Positions 1-12,442 of a stretch of DNA of 64,000 nucleotides are shown here, one piece after another. The notes below the pieces were generated by a model that was not told the DNA's origin, ran no database searches, and saw only the letters and a list, made by a program, of their open reading frames with translations. The position numbers were made by a program, and so were the translations under genes. Origin of the DNA: Sphingomonas ginsengisoli An et al. 2013 (GTDB taxonomy: Bacteria > Pseudomonadota > Alphaproteobacteria > Sphingomonadales > Sphingomonadaceae); contig NZ_CP045434.1 of NCBI RefSeq assembly GCF_009363895.1, positions 2,374,501 through 2,438,500 on the forward strand, written 5' to 3'. Within the stretch, counting starts at the first letter, position 1, and each line of letters begins with the position of its first letter.

Positions 1-2
1 GC

Positions 3-47
3 CTGTCGCGGATCACGCTGGCGGTGATTCCCATCCAGCAGGCCTGA
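3..47 (+). CDS. C-terminal end of an unidentified gene (partial)
   Basis: Frame 3 reads LSRITLAVIPIQQA and ends at TGA 45-47. It would be the last 14 residues of a gene lying outside the window. The piece is too short to identify. The following 190 bases lack a good open frame, which fits a gene end here, but another frame could be the real one. Confidence 0.3.
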   Translation: MSRITLAVIPIQQA

Positions 48-184
48 ACGGGGCGGCCATTGCGCGTTCAGGCGCGGCGTGGCATTTGGCCCGTGATGAT
101 CCGCACGATCGCCCTTGCCGTTACTTATTATCCGCCCGCGGTGGAGGTCGGCTGACGCCTGTTCGTCACCGCCGCCCCACCGCA

Positions 185-216
185 CCCCGTCAGGCCCAGG
201 CCCGGCGGGGTTTTTT
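185..216 (+). terminator. Rho-independent terminator candidate upstream of phhA
   Basis: CCCCG (185-189) pairs with CGGGG (206-210) and is followed directly by six T (211-216). The stem is short and the loop long (16 nt), so it is a modest terminator. It sits 24 bases before the phhA start and would end transcription arriving from the left, or act as an attenuator in the phhA leader. Confidence 0.45.
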
Positions 217-239
217 AATGCCCTTCAAAGGACAAGCCC

Positions 240-1004
240 ATGTTCAAGACCTTTACCGCCGACGATGCCAACACCCCCGCCGCGTGGCAGCGCCATGTCA
301 TCGACCAGGGCTGGGCAGGGTTCACCGCCGACGATCACCAGGTGTGGGACACGCTCTATGCGCGGCAGGTCGAGTTGCTGCGCGGGCGGGTGGTGAGCGA
401 GTTCTTCGACGGGCTGGCGCTGCTCGACCTCGGCGCGGGCGGGGTGCCCGAGCTGGGGCGGTTGAACGCGAAGCTGGCGCCGCTGACCGGGTGGCGCTGC
501 GTCGCGGTGCCGGGGCTGGTGCCCGACGACGCCTTTTTCGCGATGCTTAGCGAGCGGGTGTTTCCGGTCGGCGACTTCATCCGCCGCCGCGACCAGCTCG
601 ACTATCTCGAGGAGCCCGACTGCTTCCATGACATCTTCGGCCATGTGCCGATGCTGGCGCACCCCGGGATGGCGGACGCGATGCAACGCGCGGGCGAAAT
701 GGGACAGGCGGCGATCGCGGCCGGGCGGGGCGAGTGGATCGCGCGGCTCTACTGGCACACGATCGAGTTCGGGCTGTGCCGCGAGGGGCTTGAGACGCGC
801 ATCCTCGGCGCGGGGCTGGCGTCGAGCTTCGGCGAGGCGCGGCAGAGTCTCGAGGACGAGGGCATCGCGCGGCGGCGGTTCGACCTGACGGAGGCCACCG
901 CCGCGCCTTACCGGCACGACGCGATGCAGCCGGCTTACTTCGTGGCCGACTCGCTGGAGGCGGTGATCGCGACGATCATGGGGGCGTCAGTCCCCGCGCG
1001 GTGA
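240..1004 (+). CDS. phhA: phenylalanine 4-hydroxylase
   Basis: Converts phenylalanine to tyrosine with tetrahydropterin and O2; cytosolic, first step of phenylalanine breakdown. The 254-residue protein is of the short bacterial type with only the catalytic domain. The iron ligands of the aromatic amino acid hydroxylase family are present: His130 and His135 in FHDIFGHVP and Glu176 in HTIEFGL. ATG 240 has an AAAGGA ribosome site at 227-232. The last 29 bases overlap the 3' end of the convergent hydrolase gene. No pterin-recycling gene lies next to it in this window. Identification is secure. Confidence 0.95.
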   Translation: MFKTFTADDANTPAAWQRHVIDQGWAGFTADDHQVWDTLYARQVELLRGRVVSEFFDGLALLDLGAGGVPELGRLNAKLAPLTGWRCVAVPGLVPDDAFFAMLSERVFPVGDFIRRRDQLDYLEEPDCFHDIFGHVPMLAHPGMADAMQRAGEMGQAAIAAGRGEWIARLYWHTIEFGLCREGLETRILGAGLASSFGEARQSLEDEGIARRRFDLTEATAAPYRHDAMQPAYFVADSLEAVIATIMGASVPAR

Positions 1005-1683
1005 GGAAGGCGTGAGTGGCGGCGACCACGGCGCGGGTGCCGCGGCTGCTGACCGCGAAGCCCATGTGGGTGCAGTCGAGCTCGACCGCTTCGTCGCGTT
1101 CCTCGGGCAGACCGTAGGCCGAGCGCGGGGCGACGATGCCGTCGCGGCGCGACCACAGGGCCAGCGTCGGCACCGGCGGCTTGGCGTGGTTGCGCTCGAT
1201 CGGCGGGGCGTCGACCTTGTGACGCGTCACCAGTTCGTACAGCCGCCAGACGTTGTTCCAGTGCGGGTCGCCGCTGAAGGGCGAGCCCAGCGTCACCACC
1301 GCCAGCGCGTCGGTCGGCACCTCGCGCGCCAGCTCGCGGGCGAAGACGCCGCCGAGGCTCCAGCCGACCAGCAGCACCGGCTCGCCCGCGCTGAACGCTT
1401 CGAACCGCTCGCGCAGGAGGCGGATGGTGTCGGCCTTGGCGCCGCTGTTGAGCCCCAGCTCCCACCCCGCGGTGCGCCAGCCGGCGTCGGCGAAGGCCTG
1501 GCGCAGCGCGGCAGTCGAGCGGTCGCTGGCGAGGAAGCCGGGGAGGACGAGGCACTTGGGGCCGCCCGCCGGACCGAGCGGGCCGACCGGCAGGAACGCT
1601 TTCCAGGCGCGGGGGACGAACGCCGCAATCTCCGCCACGCGCGCGGTGGCCGGGGGCGGGCGGGTGTCGTGATCTTCCGTCAT
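976..1683 (-). CDS. alpha/beta hydrolase of unknown substrate
   Basis: A 235-residue cytosolic alpha/beta hydrolase. The nucleophile elbow is GWSLGG (Ser about residue 109), the early VLPGF strand-loop fits an oxyanion-hole region, and the late CTHMGF supplies a likely catalytic His. I place the start at ATG 1683. The frame runs on upstream to 1746, but that stretch is the palindromic repeat 1678-1751 and its translation is repeat sequence, not protein-like. The start codon therefore lies just inside the repeat edge. The gene is convergent with phhA and overlaps it by 29 bases. The substrate cannot be told from the sequence. Confidence 0.8.
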   Translation of the reverse strand: MTEDHDTRPPPATARVAEIAAFVPRAWKAFLPVGPLGPAGGPKCLVLPGFLASDRSTAALRQAFADAGWRTAGWELGLNSGAKADTIRLLRERFEAFSAGEPVLLVGWSLGGVFARELAREVPTDALAVVTLGSPFSGDPHWNNVWRLYELVTRHKVDAPPIERNHAKPPVPTLALWSRRDGIVAPRSAYGLPEERDEAVELDCTHMGFAVSSRGTRAVVAATHAFLTARGLTPP

Positions 1684-1751
1684 TGCGAGCCGCAGGCGAA
1701 GCAATCCATCGGCGCGGCGGAATGGATTGCTTCGCTTCGCTCGCAATGACG
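1678..1751. repeat. palindromic intergenic repeat (CATTGCGAG type)
   Basis: A 74-bp inverted repeat with outer arms CGTCATTGCGAG / CTCGCAATGACG, inner arms CGAAGCAATCCAT / ATGGATTGCTTCG, and a GC-rich loop. I associate repeats of this type with sphingomonad and other alphaproteobacterial intergenic regions. It fills the gap between the serS stop (1754) and the hydrolase gene and supplies the latter's start codon. The RNA would fold into one long hairpin. Confidence 0.85.
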
Positions 1752-1753
1752 AA

Positions 1754-3052
1754 TCAAAGGAATTCGCCGCCCATCAGCGGTTGGAGCGCGGCGGGGAGGC
1801 GGACGCGGCCGTCCTCGGTCTGGTGGTTCTCGAGCAGGGGCACGAGGATGCGGGGGGACGCGAGCGCGGTGTTGTTGAGGGTGTGGGCGAAGCGGACCTT
1901 GCCGTCGGCGTCGCGGTAGCGGAGGTTGGCGCGGCGCGCCTGCCAGTCGTGGAGGGTCGAGCAGCTGTGGGTCTCGCGATACTTAGCCAGCGAGGGAACC
2001 CAGCTCTCGATGTCGTTCATGCGATACTTGCCCAGCCCCATGTCGCCGGTCGAAGTTTCGATCACCTGGTAGGGAATCTCGAGGTCGGTCAGCAGCCCTT
2101 CGGCGAGGCTGAGGAGGCGCGAGTGCCACTCGGCCGAGACCGCCTCGTCGGCTTCGCAGATGACATATTGCTCGACCTTGAGGAACTGGTGGACGCGCAG
2201 CAGGCCGCGGACGTCGCGGCCGGCGCTGCCTGCCTCGCGGCGGAAGCAGGGCGAGGTGCCGGCATAGAGGACGGGGCCGTTCGACAGGTCGAGGATCTCG
2301 CCCGAGTGCAAGGAGGTCAGCGCGACCTCGGCGGTGCCGGCGAGCCAGAGGTCGTCGTTGGGGAGCTGGTAGGTCTCCTCGCGGTGGCCGGGGAACTGGC
2401 CCTGGCGGACGAAGGCGTCCTCGCGGGTCAGCGCGGGGACGGTGATCGGGGTGAAGCCGGCGGCGGCGATCTTCTGCAGCGCCCAGTTCATCAACACGCC
2501 CTCGAGCAGGGCGAGGCGACCTTTCAGGCAATATTGGCGGCTGCCCGCGACCTGGACGATGCGGGTCAAGTCCGCCCAGTCGTTGCGCTCGATCAGCTCG
2601 ACATGGTCGAGAGGGGTAAAGCCGAAGTCGCGCGGGGCGCCTTCGGTGCGGATGACCGTGTTGAAGCTCTCGTCGGGGCCGACCGGGGCGCCGTCCCACG
2701 GGATGTTGGGGAGGCGGAGGAGGAGTTCGCGGAGCGCTGCTTGTCGGTCGGCGAAAAGGTCTTCCTGCTCTTTGATCAGCGGGCCTGTGAGCTTGCTCTG
2801 CTCCTTTAGCTGTTCGACTTCAGCTTTGGTGTCGTCGCTGAGACCACCTGATCTACCAGCCGCAGCGAACGATCGCTTGATCTGATCTGATAATCGATTG
2901 CGCTCGGCCTGAAGGCGATTGAGTTCCTGCTGCGCCGCCCGCGCCTCGCCATCGAGCGTCAGCAGCGCGTCGAGGTCGATCGCGACATTCTTCTGCGCGG
3001 CGGCCTTGGCCACGGCGTCACGGTTCTGGCGGATGAAATCGAGGCTCAGCAT
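1754..3052 (-). CDS. serS: serine--tRNA ligase
   Basis: Class II aminoacyl-tRNA synthetase charging tRNA-Ser (432 residues, usual length). It opens MLSLDFIRQNRDAVAKA followed by the N-terminal coiled-coil tRNA arm (about residues 25-100). Motif 2 is the FRREAGSAGRD region and motif 3 the NTALASPRILVPLLEN region. The frame is open upstream to 3208, but family alignment and the start of normal codon use point to ATG 3052. The gene is divergent from the DUF808 gene, with a palindromic repeat between them. A cytosolic core gene. Confidence 0.96.
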   Translation of the reverse strand: MLSLDFIRQNRDAVAKAAAQKNVAIDLDALLTLDGEARAAQQELNRLQAERNRLSDQIKRSFAAAGRSGGLSDDTKAEVEQLKEQSKLTGPLIKEQEDLFADRQAALRELLLRLPNIPWDGAPVGPDESFNTVIRTEGAPRDFGFTPLDHVELIERNDWADLTRIVQVAGSRQYCLKGRLALLEGVLMNWALQKIAAAGFTPITVPALTREDAFVRQGQFPGHREETYQLPNDDLWLAGTAEVALTSLHSGEILDLSNGPVLYAGTSPCFRREAGSAGRDVRGLLRVHQFLKVEQYVICEADEAVSAEWHSRLLSLAEGLLTDLEIPYQVIETSTGDMGLGKYRMNDIESWVPSLAKYRETHSCSTLHDWQARRANLRYRDADGKVRFAHTLNNTALASPRILVPLLENHQTEDGRVRLPAALQPLMGGEFL

Positions 3053-3090
3053 GGGGGCGTCGGATGGGGGATTATGGGCGAGGTGGCAAG

Positions 3091-3188
3091 TTTCGCTCGT
3101 CCTGAGCAGAGCGTAGCGTCGTCGAAGGGCGTTTCGCGACGCGCCCCTCGACTGCGGTCCTGCGGACCTCCGCTCGGGACGAGCGGGA
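3091..3188. repeat. palindromic intergenic repeat (CGCTCGTCC...GGACGAGCG type)
   Basis: An inverted repeat in the serS/DUF808 divergent spacer. Outer arms are CGCTCGTCC (3094-3102) and GGACGAGCG (3177-3185). Inner arms GTCGAAGGGCG (3121-3131) and CGCCCCTCGAC (3142-3152) pair with one G-U. It resembles a dispersed repeat that I associate with sphingomonad genomes. Both flanking genes may have promoter elements displaced by it. Confidence 0.75.
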
Positions 3189-3224
3189 TTGTGGAGCGAG
3201 AACTCCATCGCCTAAGACCCGGAC

Positions 3225-4174
<950 letters not shown>

Positions 4175-4178
<4 letters not shown>

Positions 4179-4546
4179 ACCCGTTGCTGGTGTTCCTCGG
4201 CGGCGGGCTCGGCGCGGTCGCGCGTTACGGGGTCAACCGGCTCGGGATGCTCTGGTTCGGGCCGACCGTCCCGGCGGGAACGCTGACGGTGAACATCCTC
4301 GGCTCGTTCGCGATGGGGCTGCTCGCCGCGCTGCTGGCCGAAGGGCCGGCGGCGAGCCAGCCGTGGCGGCTGTTCCTCGCCACCGGGGTGCTCGGCGGCT
4401 TTACCACCTTTTCCGCCTTCAGCCTCGACGCACTGACGCTGTGGCAGCGCGGGCAGCCGGGCGCCGCCGCGCTCTACGTCGTGGGTTCGGTGCTGCTGTC
4501 GCTCGCCGCCATCGCGCTGGGGTTCGCGGCGGCGCGGCTGGCCTGA
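4175..4546 (+). CDS. crcB: fluoride efflux channel CrcB (Fluc)
   Basis: A small inner-membrane channel that exports fluoride, acting as a dual-topology dimer. The 123 residues match the usual length and contain the family landmarks GGGLGAVARYG, the TLTVNILGSF helix with its conserved Asn, and GVLGGFTTFSAFSLD. Four hydrophobic helices can be seen. The start is GTG 4175, overlapping the stop of the DUF808 gene. GGTGGAGG about 10 bases upstream serves as ribosome site. I see no fluoride riboswitch upstream, and the coupling to DUF808 argues against a private one. Confidence 0.93.
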
Positions 4547-4554
4547 CGCCAGCC

Positions 4555-5505
4555 TCAGCGGCGCAGAACGGCCAGGCGGTCGAGCCAGCCGGCCAGGAGC
4601 GCCGGCCAGCCGTCCACCGCCCCACCCGAGGGCCGGAAGCCGAAGGCGTGGCCACCGCTCGCGAAGAGATGCACTTCGGCGGGGACGTTCGCCTCGGCAA
4701 GCGCGCGGGCATATTGGGTGCTGCCGCAGATGGGGTCGGTCGGATCGTCCCACGCCTGCAGGAGGAAGGTCGGCGGGGTCGCCCTGGTCACCCTAATCTT
4801 GGCGACCAGCGACTTGCCGTCGCGGCAGAGGTGACCGGGGTAGAGCGCGATGGCGAAATCGGGGCGGCTGTTCAGGCGGTCGGCGGCGTCGACCGGGGGG
4901 TAGGTCGGCGCGACGATGGTGCTGGTCTCGGCGACCAGATAGCCGCCCGCCGAAAAGCCCATCACCCCGATGCGGTGCGGATCGATGCCGAGGCTGCCGG
5001 CCCGCGCCCGGACCAGACGGATCGCCCGCTGCGCGTCCTGCAGCGCGGTCGGATGTCTTGGCTCGAGACCGCAATCGCACCTGGGGTCGTAATGGTGGTC
5101 GCTGCCCGGCACGCGATATTTGACCAGCGCGCAGGTGAAGCCACGCGCCGTCAGCCAGTCACAGGCCTCGGTGCCCTCGAGGTCGATCGCCAATTGCTGG
5201 AATCCGCCGCCGGGAAAGACCAGCACCGCCGAACGCCGGCTCGGCCCGCGTGGCGGGAAGATCGTCAGGGACGGGCGGGCCACGTCGTAGACGCCGGTGA
5301 CGGGACGGCCCGCGAAGCGCTTGGGGTTGGTGCCCGTCTCGCTATGCTCGGGCCGGGCCGGACTGTCGGCATGGTTGGGGGGAAGGCCGGGCCATAACGG
5401 CTGCTGCACCAGCCCGCGCGGCGCCTGCCACTGCCCGCCGATCAGCGGCGGCGCGGCGGCGGCGGCGAGGGCGATGGGCAGGACGGCGGCGAGCAGGATG
5501 CGCAT
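4555..5505 (-). CDS. secreted alpha/beta hydrolase (acetyl-esterase/BD-FAE-like)
   Basis: A 316-residue exported hydrolase. The start at ATG 5505 gives a signal peptide (MRILLAAVLPIALAAAAA). Landmarks are the oxyanion motif VFPGGGF, the nucleophile elbow GFSAGGY, an Asp in QAWDDPTDP and the terminal His in SGGHAFGF, a complete triad as in acetyl-xylan esterase and BD-FAE enzymes. It may deacetylate sugars or split simple esters in the periplasm. It is convergent with crcB, with only 8 bases between the stops. Confidence 0.82.
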   Translation of the reverse strand: MRILLAAVLPIALAAAAAPPLIGGQWQAPRGLVQQPLWPGLPPNHADSPARPEHSETGTNPKRFAGRPVTGVYDVARPSLTIFPPRGPSRRSAVLVFPGGGFQQLAIDLEGTEACDWLTARGFTCALVKYRVPGSDHHYDPRCDCGLEPRHPTALQDAQRAIRLVRARAGSLGIDPHRIGVMGFSAGGYLVAETSTIVAPTYPPVDAADRLNSRPDFAIALYPGHLCRDGKSLVAKIRVTRATPPTFLLQAWDDPTDPICGSTQYARALAEANVPAEVHLFASGGHAFGFRPSGGAVDGWPALLAGWLDRLAVLRR

Positions 5506-5582
5506 CGTGGCAGTGGAGCGCGCGCCATCCGCTCGGGCAAGCGAAATTGGCGACGCTGTGGGCGCTTGTGACCCCCACAGCA

Positions 5583-5612
5583 AAACGCCCCGGCGGTGAG
5601 GCCGGGGCGTTT
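5583..5612 (-). terminator. strong terminator after ctaD
   Basis: A perfect 12-bp stem AAACGCCCCGGC / GCCGGGGCGTTT (5583-5594 with 5601-5612) and a 6-nt loop. On the minus strand it ends in GTTTTG, so it terminates the ctaC-ctaD transcript 24 bases after the ctaD stop. The stem's own A/T ends let it work in both directions. Confidence 0.85.
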
Positions 5613-5635
5613 CGTTTGGGTCGTGGCCTTCTCGC

Positions 5636-8472
<2,837 letters not shown>

Positions 8473-8534
8473 CACGTTCCTTCAGGTCATTGACGGGCCG
8501 CCCCGTGTTCGCGGGAGGCAACGAAAGTGGCGGC

Positions 8535-8563
8535 CTTATAGGAGCGGACCGCCGCTCTCTCAA
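8535..8563 (-). promoter_or_regulatory. sigma70-type promoter of ctaC with a palindromic spacer
   Basis: Read on the minus strand: TTGAGA (8563-8558), 17 bases, TATAAG (8540-8535), five of six matches to each consensus hexamer. The spacer holds a perfect GAGCGG-CGGT-CCGCTC palindrome (8542-8557), which would be well placed as an operator between -35 and -10. The start of transcription would fall about 55 bases before the ctaC ATG. Confidence 0.65.
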
Positions 8564-8650
8564 GCGCTTCGGCACGGTCATTGGTCCCGGTGTTGAAGCG
8601 GGGTCGCGCGGGGCTTATCAGCGCAGGCGAACGAGGGTGGGAACGTGGCC

Positions 8651-9232
8651 ATGACCGACGCCGAGGTGCTCGACGAATTCCGTGCCGCCGGCGCGTTGCT
8701 GGAGGGGCATTTCATCCTCTCCTCGGGGCTGCGCTCCCCTCGTTACCTGCAGTGCGCGCGGGTGCTGATGGACCCGGCGCGGGCCGAGCGGCTGGCGCAG
8801 GCGCTCGCCGCCAAACTACCGGCCAGTGTTCGCGACGCGGTCGACGTGGTGGTCTCGCCGGCGATGGGCGGGGTGATCGTCGGCCACGAGATGGGCCGCG
8901 CCCTGGGCAAGCCGGCGATGTTCGTCGAGCGCCCGACCGGGACGTTCGAGCTGCGCCGCGGCTTCGCGCTCGAGGCGGGGCAGAGGGTGCTGATGGTCGA
9001 GGACGTGGTGACGACCGGCCTCTCGAGCCGCGAGGCGATGACGGCGATCGAGGCGGCCGGTGGCGAGGTGATCGGCGCGGCCGCGCTGGTCGACCGCTCG
9101 AACGGCGGGGTCGACCTCGGCGTCCCCTTCACCGCGCTGGTCGCGCTCGACGTGCCGACCTACGCGGCCGACGCGCTCCCGCCTGACCTCGCCGCCATCC
9201 CCGCGATCAAGCCCGGCAGCCGCGCGGCGTGA
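8651..9232 (+). CDS. pyrE: orotate phosphoribosyltransferase
   Basis: Joins orotate to PRPP in UMP synthesis; cytosolic. The 193-residue protein has the type I phosphoribosyltransferase PRPP loop [18 protein letters not shown] (about residues 115-132) and the substrate-loop region [13 protein letters not shown] near the N-terminus. GTG 8645 two codons upstream is equally placed with respect to the GAGGG at 8633-8637, so the start could be six bases earlier. Its TGA overlaps the GTG of the next gene by 4 bases. Confidence 0.93.
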   Translation: MTDAEVLDEFRAAGALLEGHFILSSGLRSPRYLQCARVLMDPARAERLAQALAAKLPASVRDAVDVVVSPAMGGVIVGHEMGRALGKPAMFVERPTGTFELRRGFALEAGQRVLMVEDVVTTGLSSREAMTAIEAAGGEVIGAAALVDRSNGGVDLGVPFTALVALDVPTYAADALPPDLAAIPAIKPGSRAA

Positions 9233-10368
9233 TCCTGGCGGCCGTGGCAATGGCGGCCGCGAGTCCGACCGTCCACCTAAGGATGGTCGACCAGAAGTCC
9301 GCACCGGAAGTCCCGTATGACCGTATCGGGACCCAATTAAAGGCCGTGCAGCAACGCTACGATCTACACGGCGAATATGTGGTCAGCCGCGGGGGCGATA
9401 GCTGGCTGGTAGATACGATCCCGCACGACCCCAGCGACGCGGAAATCCGGCGCTATGGCCTTCTTCGCGCGCTGACCGCGCCGCGCCTGTGGCGATGGGC
9501 TTCCGTCACCAAGCAAGTCGTCGCGGTGCTCGTCATGCAGGAAGTCGCCGCCGGCCGGATCGGCCTGGATCGACCGGTCAGTGTTTACCTCCCCGGCTTT
9601 CGCAGCCCCAACGCATCGCTCGTCACGGTGCGCCAATTGCTTCGGCACCAGTCCGGCCTGCCAAACCCGGACAACACGGCCAAGGGCGCTGACGGGATGC
9701 CGTCTTATTATTCCGCGACCTATCGGGGCAGCCGCAATCCACTCACGGGCTATTGCGCCGGGCCAGTGGCGGGCCAACCGGGAGGGAAGTGGAGCTACAA
9801 CAATTGCGATTACATCGTCGTGGGTGCCCTGCTTGAAAAGGTCACCGGCAAGCCCTGGCAGAAGCTTGTCGAGGAGCGGATTGCTCGGCCGCTAAAGCTC
9901 ACCAGCCTGCACGCTTTTCCAACTTCCGAAATAACGGTCAGTGGGACTGTCGGCGGCAAGCCGGAGCCAAGCGTCGATTTCACGTCCTACGGGGCGTCGG
10001 CTGGGCTCTATGGGAGCGCAAAGGACCTCCTGTCGTTCGATCGAGCCCTGCTCGCGGGTAAGCTTCTGCCGCCAGCGCAACTCGCGGAGATGTGGGACGG
10101 TAAACCGGAGCTCGGCTCGATCGCGCTGGGGCAATGGTCGTTCAAAGCGCCCCTGTCCGGGTGCGCGGGGCCTGTCCGGATCATCGAGCGCCGGGGCGAA
10201 ATTGGCGGGGTCCAGGTCCGCAACTTCATCCTTCCCCACCAGCGCACCTCGCTAGCCGTCTTCACCGATCGCGGCGGCGATGACTTTCCGTTCGGGGAGG
10301 TCTGGCAGGGTCAGGGCTTCGCTTACGACCTGCTCTCCGCCGCGGCCTGTCCGGCGCCCGCGAATTGA
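9229..10368 (+). CDS. serine hydrolase, class C beta-lactamase family (S12)
   Basis: A 379-residue exported protein of the beta-lactamase/D-Ala-D-Ala peptidase fold. It shows the SxxK nucleophile motif (SVTK in WRWASVTKQ), a YxN-type motif (YNN in KWSYNNCDY) and a short hydrophobic leader. These enzymes are peptidases or esterases, and clinical-type beta-lactamase activity should not be assumed. The GTG start overlaps pyrE by 4 bases. Base composition is visibly less GC-biased than in pyrE and pdxJ, with more A/T third positions, so this gene may be a later arrival inserted behind pyrE. Confidence 0.82.
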   Translation: MILAAVAMAAASPTVHLRMVDQKSAPEVPYDRIGTQLKAVQQRYDLHGEYVVSRGGDSWLVDTIPHDPSDAEIRRYGLLRALTAPRLWRWASVTKQVVAVLVMQEVAAGRIGLDRPVSVYLPGFRSPNASLVTVRQLLRHQSGLPNPDNTAKGADGMPSYYSATYRGSRNPLTGYCAGPVAGQPGGKWSYNNCDYIVVGALLEKVTGKPWQKLVEERIARPLKLTSLHAFPTSEITVSGTVGGKPEPSVDFTSYGASAGLYGSAKDLLSFDRALLAGKLLPPAQLAEMWDGKPELGSIALGQWSFKAPLSGCAGPVRIIERRGEIGGVQVRNFILPHQRTSLAVFTDRGGDDFPFGEVWQGQGFAYDLLSAAACPAPAN

Positions 10369-10399
10369 ACAACGCCGGCGGCGCTGCCATGTCGCGGCG

Positions 10400-11128
10400 A
10401 TGAATGAGCGCCTCCGCCTCGGGGTCAACATCGACCATGTCGCGACCATCCGCAACGCGCGCGGCGGGGACAATCCCGATCCGGTGCGGGCGGCGCTGCT
10501 GGCGTGCGCGGCGGGCGCCGACGGGATCACCGCCCACCTGCGCGAGGACCGCCGCCACATCACCGACCGCGACATCGACCGGCTGGCCGCCGAGCTGCCG
10601 GTGCCCTTGAACCTCGAGATGGCGGCGACGGCGGAGATGCTCGCCATCGCGCTCCGCCACCGGCCGCATGCCGCCTGCATCGTCCCCGAACGGCGCGAGG
10701 AGCGGACCACCGAGGGTGGGCTCGACGCCGCGGGGCAGTTCGCCGCGCTTCAGCCGTTGGTCGACGAGTTGCGGGCGGCGAACGTGCGGGTCAGCCTGTT
10801 TATCGAACCCGACGAGCGTCAGATCGACGCGGCCTTGCGGCTCGGCGCCCCGGTGGTCGAGCTTCACACCGGCCGCTACGCGCATCTCGCCGAGGCCGAA
10901 CGGAGCCCGGAACTGAAACGCCTCGCCGACGCCGCCGCGCTTGCCGCCAAGAACGGGATCGAGGTCCACGCCGGGCACGGGCTGACCACCGACAACGTGA
11001 CGCCGGTCGCCGCCATCCCGCAGCTTCGCGAGCTCAACATCGGCCATTATCTGATCGGCGAGGCGATCTTCGTCGGGCTGGAGCAGGCGATCCGCCAGAT
11101 GCGCGCCGCGATGGAGTATGCGCGGTGA
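10400..11128 (+). CDS. pdxJ: pyridoxine 5'-phosphate synthase
   Basis: Condenses 1-deoxyxylulose 5-phosphate with 3-amino-2-oxopropyl phosphate to pyridoxine 5'-phosphate, the last ring-forming step of DXP-dependent vitamin B6 synthesis. The TIM-barrel protein of 242 residues starts [19 protein letters not shown] and carries HAGHGLT and [12 protein letters not shown] near the end, all family hallmarks. ATG 10400 is chosen because the upstream frame is Arg-rich noise. It overlaps acpS by 4 bases, the classical pdxJ-acpS arrangement. Confidence 0.96.
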   Translation: MNERLRLGVNIDHVATIRNARGGDNPDPVRAALLACAAGADGITAHLREDRRHITDRDIDRLAAELPVPLNLEMAATAEMLAIALRHRPHAACIVPERREERTTEGGLDAAGQFAALQPLVDELRAANVRVSLFIEPDERQIDAALRLGAPVVELHTGRYAHLAEAERSPELKRLADAAALAAKNGIEVHAGHGLTTDNVTPVAAIPQLRELNIGHYLIGEAIFVGLEQAIRQMRAAMEYAR

Positions 11129-11535
11129 TCATCGGCCTCGGCTCGGACCTGTGCAGCATCGAGCGGATCCAGGCGTCGCTCGACCGCTTCGGTGAGCGCT
11201 TCCTCAACCGCGTGTTCACCGATGCCGAGCGGGCCAAGGCGGCGCGGCGGCCGTTCACCGCGGCGGGGACGCTGGCCAAGCGCTTCGCCGCCAAGGAGGC
11301 CTTCTCGAAGGCGGTCGGGACCGGGTTCAAGCGCGGCGTGTTCATGAAGGATATCGGGGTTGTTAATGCGCCCTCGGGTAAGCCGACGCTGGTGCTGACC
11401 GGCGGCGCCCGCGCGCGGCTTGACGCCCTCACGCCGGCAGGCCACGCGGTCGAGGTCCATCTGACCATGACCGACGACCATCCCTGGGCCCAGGCGTTCG
11501 TGATATTGGAAGCCCGCAAGCTGGAGCGTGATTGA
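11125..11535 (+). CDS. acpS: holo-[acyl-carrier-protein] synthase
   Basis: Transfers 4'-phosphopantetheine from CoA to a serine of apo-ACP, activating fatty-acid synthesis. The 136-residue protein has the two Mg/CoA motifs [13 protein letters not shown] (start) and [16 protein letters not shown] (about residues 52-67). The start is GTG 11125, in the 4-bp overlap with pdxJ. It ends at 11535 and the next gene begins at the following base. Confidence 0.96.
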   Translation: MIIGLGSDLCSIERIQASLDRFGERFLNRVFTDAERAKAARRPFTAAGTLAKRFAAKEAFSKAVGTGFKRGVFMKDIGVVNAPSGKPTLVLTGGARARLDALTPAGHAVEVHLTMTDDHPWAQAFVILEARKLERD

Positions 11536-12435
11536 GTGACCGAGCCAAGCCTGACCGCCGACCCGGCCGCGCCGCCGCCCGTGGCCGAAACCCCGGCGGG
11601 CGACCCCGCCACGGCGCCGGACAAGGGTTCGGCGCTGTGGCGCGAGATCAAGGGGCTGTTCTGGGTGCTGCTGGCGGTGCTGGCGTTCCACAGCCTGGTC
11701 GCCAAGCCCTTCTACATCCCGTCCGAATCGATGATGCCGGGGCTGCTCAAGGGCGACCGGCTGGTGGTCAGCAAATATCCCTACGGCTGGTCGTGGGTGA
11801 GCCCGAGCTTCCACGTCCTGCCGGCAATGCAAGGGCGATTGTTCGGGCATCTGCCCAAGGCGGGCGACGTGGTGATCGTCACCCCGCCGGGCGCGACCGA
11901 GGATTATATCAAGCGCGCGATCGGCCTGCCCGGCGACACGGTCGAGGTGCGCGGGGGGCACCTCATCCTCAACGGCAAGGAAGTGAAGCGCGAGATCCGG
12001 CCGCCGGCGATGGTGCCGGTCGACGACAATGCGCCGTGCGGGATCCAGTTCGCCGGCTATCTGGTCCAGGCCTCGGACGGCAAGAGCTACTGCCGCCTGC
12101 CGATCGTCCGCGAGACGCTGCCCAACGGGGTCAGCTATGACACGATCGACCTCGGCGACAGCCCGGGCGACAATTACGGGCCGGTCACCGTGCCTGCCGA
12201 CCATGTCTTCTTGATGGGTGACAACCGCGACCGCAGCGCCGACAGCCGCTTCTCGGCCGGCGCGCCCGAGTTCGGCCTGGGCGGACCGGTGCCGTGGGAG
12301 AATATCGGCGGCCGCGCCGAGTTCATCACCTTCAGCCTCGACGGCAGCACCCAGCTGTTCAACCCCTTGAGCTGGGTCGAGGCGCTGCGCCCCGGCCGCG
12401 CGGGGACGTCGCTCCGGGCGCACCAGGGCAGCTAG
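11536..12435 (+). CDS. lepB: signal peptidase I
   Basis: Membrane peptidase that removes signal peptides from exported proteins. The 299-residue protein has a Pro/Ala-rich cytoplasmic N-terminus, one membrane helix (about residues 40-56), then the catalytic dyad: Ser65 in IPSESMMPG and Lys126 in DYIKRAIGLPGD. The family box GDNRDRSADSRF is present near residue 234. The GTG start abuts the acpS stop without a gap. A four-Cys-containing insert around residues 155-195 is typical of alphaproteobacterial LepB. Confidence 0.95.
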   Translation: MTEPSLTADPAAPPPVAETPAGDPATAPDKGSALWREIKGLFWVLLAVLAFHSLVAKPFYIPSESMMPGLLKGDRLVVSKYPYGWSWVSPSFHVLPAMQGRLFGHLPKAGDVVIVTPPGATEDYIKRAIGLPGDTVEVRGGHLILNGKEVKREIRPPAMVPVDDNAPCGIQFAGYLVQASDGKSYCRLPIVRETLPNGVSYDTIDLGDSPGDNYGPVTVPADHVFLMGDNRDRSADSRFSAGAPEFGLGGPVPWENIGGRAEFITFSLDGSTQLFNPLSWVEALRPGRAGTSLRAHQGS

Positions 12436-12442
12436 GCGGCGA

